Positions 1-6,100 of a stretch of 8,055 nucleotides of DNA are shown piece after piece; the first letter of the stretch is position 1; every line of letters starts with the position of its first letter. The stretch is taken from contig CAYSFD010000046.1 of NCBI GenBank assembly GCA_964430565.1, forward strand, positions 1-8,055. Direction: 5' to 3'. Both the position numbers and the translations under genes were made by a program. This DNA is from VBDM01 sp964430565 (GTDB lineage Bacteria > Pseudomonadota > Gammaproteobacteria > Burkholderiales > SG8-39). Under the pieces are notes generated by a model, which had not been told where the DNA came from, did no database searches, and worked only from the letters and a program-made list of their open reading frames with translations.

Positions 1-1209
1 CGCCGCGGCGTGGACATCGTCGTCGCGACGCCCGGGCGCCTGCTCGATCACGTCGAGCAGCGCACCATCGACCTGCGCTACGTCGAGATCCTCGTTTTGG
101 ACGAGGCCGACCGCATGCTCGACATGGGTTTCATCCACGACATCCGCCGCGTGCTCAAGCTCTTGCCCGCGAAGCGGCAAAACCTGCTGTTCTCGGCGAC
201 TTTTCCCGAGGACGTTCGAACGCTCGCCGCGGGCTTCATGCACGACGCCGTCACGGTGGAGGTCGCGCGGCGCAACATGCCGATCGAACTGATCGGCCAG
301 GTCGTGCATCCGGTCGACAAGGACCGCAAGCGCGAGCTGCTCGCGCACCTGGTGAAGAGCGGCAACTGGCAGCAGGTGCTGGTGTTCTGCCGGACCAAGC
401 ACGGCGCGAACCGCCTCGCCGAGCAATTGGAGCAGGACGGCATCGAGACCACCGCGATCCACGGCAACAAGAGCCAGCCGCAGCGCATGAAGGCTCTGAA
501 GCGCTTCAAGGACGGCGAGCTGCAGGTGCTGGTCGCCACCGACATCGCCGCGCGCGGTATCGACATCGAGTCGCTGCCGCACGTGGTGAACTACGACCTG
601 CCGCATGTTTCGGAAGACTACGTCCACCGCATCGGCCGCACCGGCCGCGCGGGCGAAACCGGGCAGGCAGTGTCGCTCGTCTCGGGCGAAGACCGCTCGT
701 ACCTGCGCGACATCGAGCGGCTCATCGGCAAGAAAATCGAGCAGCAGATCATCCCCGGATTCGAGGTGGGCTCGGGGTATCACACGGCACAACCCGAACC
801 GCAGGGGCGCCGCGGACAACAGCGCCAGAGCCAGCCGCGAAGTTCGGGCGGACAGCGCAGCGGACAGCGCAGCCAGGGCAACGGCTCGAGGAACCAGGGC
901 AATGGCCAGCGCAGATCCCAACCCTCATCCTTCGGGAGAGGGAGCGAGCGCAGCGGCAGGTCTTTACCCTCTCCCTCCGGGAGAGGGCGCGAGCGCAGCG
1001 AGCGGGTGAGGGATGGACGCCCGCAACGTCAGGCCGCACCCGCCATGCCCCAGGAAAAAATCCAGCACTCGGTTCGCCAGGACCAGCTCGAGTACCACCG
1101 CCACCAGCGGGCTGATGAGGATCGCAGCGAGGCGGCGCCTGCGAACGAGCGAGCGAAGGAGAAGGCTGTGCCAGCGTTGTTTGGGATGGTCGGGCGGAAA
1201 GTGGCGTAA
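1..1209 (+). CDS. rhlE: ATP-dependent RNA helicase RhlE, 5'-truncated by window edge
   Basis: DEAD-box RNA helicase that unwinds structured RNA using ATP, in ribosome maturation and RNA turnover in the cytoplasm. The frame is open from base 1; the GTG at 10 is only an internal valine, so the N-terminal Q motif and Walker A lie outside the window. Visible in order: VATPGRLLDH (motif Ib area), DEAD box with LDEADRMLDMGF (DEAD at 100-111), SAT (193-201), then the second RecA lobe with VLVFCRTK, HGNKSQPQRM, VATDIAARGIDI and HRIGRTGR (625-648). The core ends near 750 with IPGF, a signature seen in RhlE proteins. From about 780 to 1209 the tail is low-complexity and rich in G, R, Q and S, presumably an RNA-binding disordered tail. 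Part of that tail (about 922-1013) is made of an intergenic-type palindromic repeat read in frame. A strong terminator follows 26 bases after the stop. Family call is secure; symbol rhlE is by the IPGF end and basic tail. Confidence 0.93.
   Translation, partial: RRGVDIVVATPGRLLDHVEQRTIDLRYVEILVLDEADRMLDMGFIHDIRRVLKLLPAKRQNLLFSATFPEDVRTLAAGFMHDAVTVEVARRNMPIELIGQVVHPVDKDRKRELLAHLVKSGNWQQVLVFCRTKHGANRLAEQLEQDGIETTAIHGNKSQPQRMKALKRFKDGELQVLVATDIAARGIDIESLPHVVNYDLPHVSEDYVHRIGRTGRAGETGQAVSLVSGEDRSYLRDIERLIGKKIEQQIIPGFEVGSGYHTAQPEPQGRRGQQRQSQPRSSGGQRSGQRSQGNGSRNQGNGQRRSQPSSFGRGSERSGRSLPSPSGRGRERSERVRDGRPQRQAAPAMPQEKIQHSVRQDQLEYHRHQRADEDRSEAAPANERAKEKAVPALFGMVGRKVA
922..1013. repeat. Tandem palindromic (REP-like) element inside the rhlE tail
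   Basis: Two diverged copies of a palindromic module lie head to tail. The second is near perfect: CCCTCTCCC (967-975), loop TCC, GGGAGAGGG (979-987), followed by GCGAGCGCAGCGAGCGGG. The first is CCCTCATCC...GGGAGAGGG (922-942) followed by AGCGAGCGCAGCGG. The outer CCCTCA (922-927) can also pair with TGAGGG (1007-1012). This type of sequence is known mostly from intergenic space in beta- and gammaproteobacteria. Here it encodes roughly the SSFGRGSERSGR and PSGRGRERSERVRDG parts of the RhlE tail without breaking the frame. Confidence 0.75.
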
Positions 1210-1234
1210 GGCACTTCAGCCTCTGCGCCATACA

Positions 1235-1267
1235 AGACGGGCGGCTTCGGCCGCCCGTTTGCTTTTT
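1235..1267 (+). terminator. Rho-independent terminator of rhlE
   Basis: Perfect 9-bp stem ACGGGCGGC (1237-1245) / GCCGCCCGT (1250-1258) closed by a UUCG tetraloop (1246-1249), extendable by an A-T pair and a G-U pair, then a T-rich tract TTTGCTTTTT. It sits 26 bases after the rhlE stop codon and points the right way to end that transcript. Confidence 0.93.
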
Positions 1268-1305
1268 GATGATCCCCGCGCGGCGAGAAGGCTCCGGCGG
1301 AGCAC

Positions 1306-1557
1306 GTGCTGACCTTCGCCAGCCTGCAGCTGCTCCTGCGCACGCTTACGCCCGCGCGCTGGACGCTGCTCGAAAGGTTGCGCGCGGACGGCCCGCTGTC
1401 CGTGAACGAACTTGCCCGGCGCCTGGAGCGCGACTACAAGAACGTGCACGGGGACGTGAAGCGGCTTGCCGTGCTGGGTCTTATCGAACGGCGCAAGGAC
1501 GCGCTCGTTTCGGTCGCCTGGGACGTCGTTCGGGCTGAAATGCGCCTTGCCGCGTAG
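1306..1557 (+). CDS. COG4190-type winged-helix DNA-binding protein, probably 5'-truncated
   Basis: Short protein (83 aa from the GTG at 1306) that reads as a MarR/ArsR-like winged helix. The segment LTPARWTLLERLRADGPLSV is followed by ELARRLERDYKNVHGDVKRL, then LGLIERRKDALVSVAWD, matching the YKNVHGDV recognition-helix signature I remember from COG4190 (HVO_A0114-like) predicted regulators. Those are often the second gene of a toxin-antitoxin-like pair. Here no partner gene precedes it. The reading frame is open upstream only to a TGA at 1270-1272, and the codons between read GEKAPAEHV, which resembles the conserved stretch before this domain. The natural N-terminus of about 25 residues therefore seems missing, lost right behind the rhlE terminator. 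The GTG has a GGAG only 3 bases upstream, too close to be a good ribosome site. It is convergent with the Xre gene (36 bases between stops). Probably a relic; it could still be expressed as a bare DNA-binding domain. Confidence 0.6.
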   Translation: MLTFASLQLLLRTLTPARWTLLERLRADGPLSVNELARRLERDYKNVHGDVKRLAVLGLIERRKDALVSVAWDVVRAEMRLAA

Positions 1558-1593
1558 CTCGAAGCACGTGCCCGAAGAGCCGTTCCCAGATTC

Positions 1594-2091
1594 TCAGGCG
1601 TTCGTCAGCCATTCGCGCACCCGATGCGAGGCATGGAGCGCCTCGGCAAGCTTCAGGAAGTTCTTCTCGACTTTGCCCGGTCGCGCCCACGCGCCCACCC
1701 GCTCCATCAGCCCCTTCAGAACGGTCTCGGGCGCTTCTTCGAGCAGGCTGCGCAGATGCGGGCGGCGGTTTCGCGGCGCCTTGCCCGAGAGCAGCGCGTG
1801 CACGAGCTCGTCCTCCGTGAGCCCCTCGCGATACCTTACGTTCGCCGACGTGCACGCCATCCGGATGAAGTCCGGCCCGCGCTTCTTCGGCGCCCTTACC
1901 ACCGACAGATCCAGGCCCAGCAGGTCGAGCACGTTCTGCACTTTTTTCACTCCGATATCCGGGAAGACCCCGTTCTCCAGCTGGTTCAGCGTGGTTCGCG
2001 AGAGGCCTGAGCTTTCGGCAAGCCCGGCCTGCGTCAGGCCGTGCGCCGTGCGCGCGGCGCGAATCGCGCTGCCGATTTCCTGGAGCCGCAT
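1594..2091 (-). CDS. Xre-family helix-turn-helix repressor (solo, HipB-like N-terminus)
   Basis: 165-aa protein. Residues about 5-60 form a Cro/C1-type HTH: IGSAIRAARTAHGLTQAGLA, then SSGLSRTTLNQLENG as turn and recognition helix, then VKKVQNVLDLLGLDLSV. The remaining ~100 residues (starting APKKRGPDFIRMAC) form a second, mostly helical basic domain that I recognise only as a conserved extension of such regulators, of unknown function. The HTH is similar to HipB-like antitoxins, but no hipA or other toxin gene lies beside it: the downstream neighbour is the convergent COG4190 relic. The ATG at 2089-2091 has no clear Shine-Dalgarno. A perfect inverted repeat ends 16 bases upstream of the start and overlaps the probable promoter, so autorepression is likely. 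It is either a true solo regulator or an orphaned antitoxin-like protein. Confidence 0.85.
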   Translation of the reverse strand: MRLQEIGSAIRAARTAHGLTQAGLAESSGLSRTTLNQLENGVFPDIGVKKVQNVLDLLGLDLSVVRAPKKRGPDFIRMACTSANVRYREGLTEDELVHALLSGKAPRNRRPHLRSLLEEAPETVLKGLMERVGAWARPGKVEKNFLKLAEALHASHRVREWLTNA

Positions 2092-2106
2092 TTCAGTTCG
2101 GCCCGG

Positions 2107-2130
2107 CTATGTTCAACATATTGAACATAG
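2107..2130. promoter_or_regulatory. Perfect palindromic operator, probably for the Xre repressor
   Basis: Inverted repeat with 10-base arms CTATGTTCAA (2107-2116) and TTGAACATAG (2121-2130), separated by CATA, with no mismatch. It is AT-rich in a GC-rich region and lies just upstream of the Xre gene, covering its likely -10 and transcription start. The arrangement fits negative autoregulation by an HTH dimer. Seen directly: the palindrome and its position. Inferred: the protein that binds it. Confidence 0.75.
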
Positions 2131-2155
2131 TATATGCCTTGGGCTGTGGCTTCAA
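2127..2155 (-). promoter_or_regulatory. Candidate sigma-70 promoter of the Xre gene
   Basis: On the minus strand TTGAAG (2150-2155) is followed after 17 bases by TACTAT (2127-2132); the overlapping TATACT (2129-2134) is a better -10 but at a 15-base spacing. The -10 overlaps the right arm of the palindromic operator, so a bound repressor would block RNA polymerase. Matches are moderate (4 of 6 at each box for the 17-base version). Confidence 0.45.
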
Positions 2156-2222
2156 GGGCCCAGTGGACAAGGGCCGCAAGCGCCAGCTGTTCGCGCGGCG
2201 CGTTAGCCTTCGCGCTAGATGA
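2145..2222 (+). pseudogene. Fossil fragment resembling an internal piece of a DEAD-box helicase
   Basis: In the frame ending at TGA 2220-2222 the sequence reads FKGPVDKGRKRQLFARRV, close to HPVDKDRKRELLAHLV at 304-354 of rhlE in this window. By hand count 32 of 40 bases agree between 2161-2200 and 311-350, in the same codon phase, including an exact 10-mer CCGCAAGCGC. It has no start, no helicase motif, and is followed one base after the stop by a terminator almost identical to that of rhlE. The simplest reading is a remnant of a second RhlE-like gene that lost nearly everything but a short piece and its terminator. An unrelated gene end with chance similarity is the alternative. Confidence 0.4.
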
Positions 2223-2254
2223 GACGGGCGGCTTTGGCCGCCCGTTTGTTTTTT
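2222..2254 (+). terminator. Orphan Rho-independent terminator on the + strand
   Basis: Perfect 9-bp stem ACGGGCGGC (2224-2232) / GCCGCCCGT (2237-2245), loop TTTG, then TTGTTTTTT. The U tract is only on the + strand, yet both intact neighbours are on the minus strand, so no whole gene is served by it. Its stem is identical to the rhlE terminator at 1237-1258, the loop differing by one base. Confidence 0.85.
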
Positions 2255-2271
2255 GCTCAGTTCAGCCCGCA

Positions 2272-2296
2272 GGCTCCCGGTCCTCCCGGGTAGCCG
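2272..2296. other. GC-rich hairpin after the broken cyclic-nucleotide-binding gene
   Basis: Stem GGCT+CCCGG / CCGGG+(T)+AGCC with one bulged T and a TCCTC loop, starting 5 bases past the minus-strand stop codon at 2302-2304. No U tract follows on either strand, so it is not a canonical intrinsic terminator. It may stabilise the 3' end or act with Rho. Confidence 0.4.
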
Positions 2297-2301
2297 CAGG
2301 A

Positions 2302-2855
2302 CTAGACGCCGGCCTGGACGCCCGACAGCGATTCGGCTTTTCCAGCCGTGGCATCGCGCAAGAGGCGCCCGACGATCAGCCTGATCAGGTGAAAGCCGAG
2401 CTTCGGGTTCTGATAGTACAGACGGTACAGGCCTTCCCGGCTCAGGCTGTAGAGCTGGCAGTCGCTGTCGCATACGACGCTCTGCGTTCGCCGGAGATCG
2501 GGGGCGAAAAGCCCGATCTCGCCGATCAGCGTGCCGGGACCGAGCGCGTCCCCGTACTCCACCACCCGCACCTTGCCTTCGTGGACGTAGAACATCTCCT
2601 CGGCGAGGTCGCCCCTGTGGAAGAGGGTCGTACCGGCCGGTGCGGTCCGGCGGGTCATATGGGGAAGCAGCCATTGGGCGACGGGCGTGTCGCCGGCCGC
2701 GCTTTCGATGTCCCTCACCAGCTTGCGGATCTCCAGCAAGCGCGCGGCACATCCCTCGCGAGCGCGGCCGCGCGCAGCGGAAGCATGCTCTTCATCATGA
2801 AAGTGGTGAAAGTCAGGGCCGCGGCAGCGAAGCCGAGCGCGATTCCCAAGGTCAT
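2302..2855 (-). pseudogene. Membrane-anchored cyclic-nucleotide-binding protein, disrupted by internal loss and frameshift
   Basis: The 3' part (from the TTG at 2739, 145 codons to the stop) encodes a cNMP-binding fold: FHRGDLAEEMFYVHEGKVRV, then a phosphate-binding cassette GTLIGEIGLFAPDLRRTQS with the conserved Glu and Arg, but no C-terminal HTH. In another frame, starting at ATG 2853-2855 behind a good AGGAG, the DNA encodes MTLGIALGFAAAALTFTTFM followed by MKSMLPLRAAALA, a transmembrane helix and loop. I remember these as the N-terminus of the same family, in which further membrane segments follow before the RLLEIRKLVRDIE-like linker. Here the N-terminal frame slides at about 2755 into RDVPRACWRSASW and stops at 2715-2717. 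The middle membrane part (by memory some 30 residues) is absent and the two halves are in different frames. So the ancestral protein cannot be made; a soluble cNMP domain might be made from TTG or an upstream codon. The existence of a deletion rests on family memory; the frame mismatch is directly visible. Confidence 0.75.
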
Positions 2856-2901
2856 TGCGTTCTCCTGTCGCGATTTTTGGGTATTTTGCCTGCGAAGCCG
2901 G

Positions 2902-2939
2902 TTGTAAGGTTTTCCCTACAACTTGAATAGGGTTTTCCC
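2902..2939. promoter_or_regulatory. Twin GGAAAACC boxes upstream of the broken cNMP-binding gene
   Basis: The 9-mer GGTTTTCCC occurs at 2908-2916 and again at 2931-2939, 23 bases (about two helical turns) apart. The proximal copy sits in an imperfect palindrome TTGTAAGG-TTTT-CCCTACAA (2902-2921, one mismatch in 8-base arms). The centres lie about 57 and 80 bases upstream of the minus-strand ATG at 2855. The spacing suggests a tandem site for a dimeric regulator, probably an activator. I cannot name the factor. Confidence 0.5.
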
Positions 2940-2940
2940 C

Positions 2941-3000
2941 TCCTCACTTTGAGGAAGGGTGCCGGCGAAGCCGGCGGGGTGGTTCTCCTCGTTCGAAGAG
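2941..3000. repeat. REP-like palindromic intergenic repeat
   Basis: A chain of short palindromes: CCTCA-CTT-TGAGG (2942-2954), GCCGGC-GAA-GCCGGC (2961-2975), then GGGGTGGTTCTCCTCGTTCG with a CCTC/GAGG pairing. The GGCGAAGCC...GGGGTGGTT pattern resembles dispersed repeats of high-GC proteobacteria. It is a different family from the repeat in the rhlE tail. Copy number cannot be judged here. Confidence 0.5.
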
Positions 3001-3078
3001 GCGTAGCCGCGCCGCGGCCGGGGTCGTCCGCAGTGCTATCCTTTCCCATCAAACGAGTCCGAGTCCTAGAGGGGGAGC

Positions 3079-3108
3079 ATGGACCTTGTAGAACGCGCCG
3101 CGGGATAA
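3079..3108 (+). other. Tiny ORF with strong Shine-Dalgarno ahead of the helicase gene
   Basis: ATG at 3079 follows AGAGGGGGAGC, the best ribosome-binding site in this part of the window, and encodes only MDLVERAAG before TAA (3106-3108). The helicase GTG begins 20 bases after this stop in a different frame and has no Shine-Dalgarno of its own. It could be a leader peptide that couples translation into the helicase gene, or the preserved beginning of a gene cut off by insertion of the operon. Confidence 0.35.
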
Positions 3109-3128
3109 CGTAGATTTCGCCACGACCC

Positions 3129-6100
3129 GTGAGCAAACTAGAGGATCTCCGTCCAAACGCCGCGGTGCGAGGCATTCTGCCTGACGCGCTGGTCACAGTT
3201 GTCAGCGTGCAGTGGTTCGGGTCCGAAGCCTTGGAATTGACTTATAAATCACCCTCGGGCCGGGTCGCCAACGAGCTGCTCTATCGCCACGACGAGCCGC
3301 GCCTCGAAGTCGTCGAGCACGGGCGGCCTTGGAGTTTCGACGGTGACGGTGCCCTCTTCCGTCTCGTCTCAGAGGCACATCGCATCCGCCTGGCACACCT
3401 GTTCGATCCGGTGTTGGCCGTACATACGTCCGTCGTTGATCCGCTGCCGCACCAGATCACTGCGGTTTACGAGTCCATGCTGCCCCGCCAGCCGCTGCGC
3501 TTCCTGCTTGCAGATGATCCCGGTTCCGGCAAGACGATCATGGCGGGGCTCCTCATAAAGGAGTTGATCGCGCGCGGCGACTTGCATCGCTGCCTTATCG
3601 TCTGTCCGGGCAGTCTGGCGGAACAATGGCAGGACGAGCTCTATCGGCGTTTCCATCTTCCGTTCGAAATCCTCACCAACGACAAGCTCGAAGCTGCGCG
3701 CACCGGCAACTGGTTCATGGAGACCAATCTGGTCATCGCAAGGCTCGACAAGCTCTCGCGCAATGAAGACGTGCAGCAAAAGCTTCAGGCGCCCGATTGC
3801 CGCTGGGATCTCGTCGTCTGCGACGAAGCCCACAAGATGTCTGCCACGAACTTCGGTGGCGAGACCAAGTACACCAAACGCTACAGGCTCGGGCAGCTCC
3901 TCTCGACCCTCACGCGGCACTTCCTGCTGATGACGGCGACGCCGCACAACGGCAAGGAGGAGGACTTTCAACTTTTCATGGCGCTGCTCGATGGCGACCG
4001 TTTCGAGGGGCGCTTCCGCGACGGAGTGCATGTGGCCGACGTTTCGGACTTGATGCGGCGAATGGTTAAGGAGAAGCTGCTCAAGTTCGACGGCACGCCG
4101 CTTTTCCCCGAGCGCATTGCCTACACTGTTCCCTACAAGCTGTCGGACGCCGAGGCGCATCTGTACCGGGCGGTTACCGACTACGTGCGCGATGAATTCA
4201 ATCGCGCCGAGGCACTGGAAAATGACAAGCGCGCCGGCACCGTCGGTTTCGCACTGACAATCCTGCAGCGGCGACTCGCTTCTTCGCCGGAGGCAATTTA
4301 CCAGTCGCTGCGCCGACGCCGAGAACGCCTCGAAAGCAGGATGCGCGAGTTGGAAGTGCTCCAGCGTGGTGGTCAGACCGCGCCGGTTGTGGCCGCCGGG
4401 GTCGCGACGCTCGATGCCGAGGATGTCGAGGATCTCGAAGACGCCCCTGACAACGAGATTGAGGCAATAGAGGAAGAGGTCCTCGACCAGGCAACCGCAG
4501 CGCGCACGATCGTAGAGCTGAAAGCCGAGATCGAAACCTTGAAGGGGCTGGAGTCGCTCGCTCTTGCAGTTCGTCGCAGTCGCATGGATACCAAGTGGCG
4601 CGAACTGGCGACCCTGCTTGGTGCAATTTTTACCAACTCCGCCATCGCCAACCGGGCGGCACAGCCAGCAGCTCACTACGGCGTGGGGGATATTCCCCCA
4701 CCCACTCCGTCGCCGCACCAGAAGCTCGTCATCTTCACCGAGCACCGCGACACGCTTAACTATCTCGAGAGTCGCATCACTACGCTCCTTGGCCGCAAGG
4801 AGGCCGTGGTGATCATCCACGGCGGCATCGGCCGGGAAGAGCGCCTGAAGTTGCAGGAGTCGTTCAGGCACGACCCCGAGGTGCAGGTGCTGCTGGCCAC
4901 GGACGCGGCGGGTGAAGGCATCAACCTCCAGCGCGCGCACTTGATGGTGAACTACGACTTGCCGTGGAATCCCAACCGCATCGAGCAGCGGTTCGGCCGC
5001 ATCCACCGTATCGGTCAGACCGAGGTCTGCCACCTGTGGAACCTCGTCGCCGAGGAAACGCGCGAGGGCGATGTCTATCGCAGGTTGCTGGAGAAGCTGG
5101 AGCAGGCCCGTCAGGCCCTTGGCGGCCAGGTGTTCGATGTGCTGGGCAAGCTCCAGTTCGAGGGCAAGTCGCTGCGCGAGCTCCTCATCCAGGCCATCCG
5201 GTATGGCGAACGCCCCGAGGTAAAGGCGTACCTCACCACCGTTCTAGACCACGCGCTCGACCGCGGCCATCTGCAGGACTTGCTCGACGACCGGGCACTG
5301 GCCCCCGATGCCATGGACGCGAGTCGTGTCCAACGCATCCGAGAGCACATGGAGCGTGCCGAGGCGCGCCGCCTGCAGCCGCATTACATCGAGTCGTTCT
5401 TTCACGAAGCCTTCCAACGAATGGGCGGAACGGTTAAGCAGCGAGAACCGCGCCGGTACGAGATCACCCACGTTCCGGCCCCGGTGCGTAACCGCGACCG
5501 GCTGATCGGGATCGGCGAACCGGTGCTGCCTCGGTACGAGCGTATCGCCTTCGAGAAGTCGCTGGTGGCGCCGCAGGGACAGCCGTTGGCGGCCTTTGTC
5601 TGTCCCGGTCATCCGCTTCTCGACTCCGTCATCGATCTCACCCTCGAACGCCACCGCGATCTCCTGAAGCGCGGCACGGTGCTGGTGGACGAGCGCGATA
5701 GCGGCACCCGGCCGCGCGTGCTCTTCTATATCGAGCATTCAATCCAGGATGCGAGCCTCACGAAATCGGGTGACCGGCGCATCGTCTCGAAGCGCATGCT
5801 CTACGTCGAGCTTGACGCCGAAGGCACCACGCGCCATGTGCATTACGCGCCGTACCTCGATTACCGACCGCTTGGTGCTGACGAGCCAAGCGTGGAAGCA
5901 TTCCTCGATCGGCCCGAGTGTGCATGGATCAGCCGCGAATTGGAGCAAAAGGCGCAGGGCTATGCCGTAGCGCATGTCGTGCCCGAGCATTTGACAGAGG
6001 TCCGCGGCCCGCGGCTCAAACTGATCGAAAAGACCGAGGCTGCGGTCAAGGATCGGCTAACCAAGGAGATCACTTATTGGGATCACCGCGCGGCGCAGCT

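Noticed and set aside
922..1013. CRISPR-like repeat array.
   Set aside because: Only two diverged palindromic units with no unique spacers of regular length; it is a REP-type element.
1466..2206. 246-codon + strand frame opposite the Xre gene.
   Set aside because: Ser/Arg-rich low-quality sequence antisense to a clear HTH protein; no start signal or family likeness.
2093..2752. 219-codon minus-strand frame overlapping the cNMP-binding gene.
   Set aside because: Its protein is Arg/Pro-rich with no motif, while the overlapping frame encodes a recognisable cNMP-binding domain; it is a shadow.
3369..5033. 554-codon open frame on the minus strand opposite the helicase gene.
   Set aside because: It lies wholly inside the helicase coding region, shows no domain, and its composition is what high-GC antisense frames give. 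The helicase motifs on the + strand are unequivocal.
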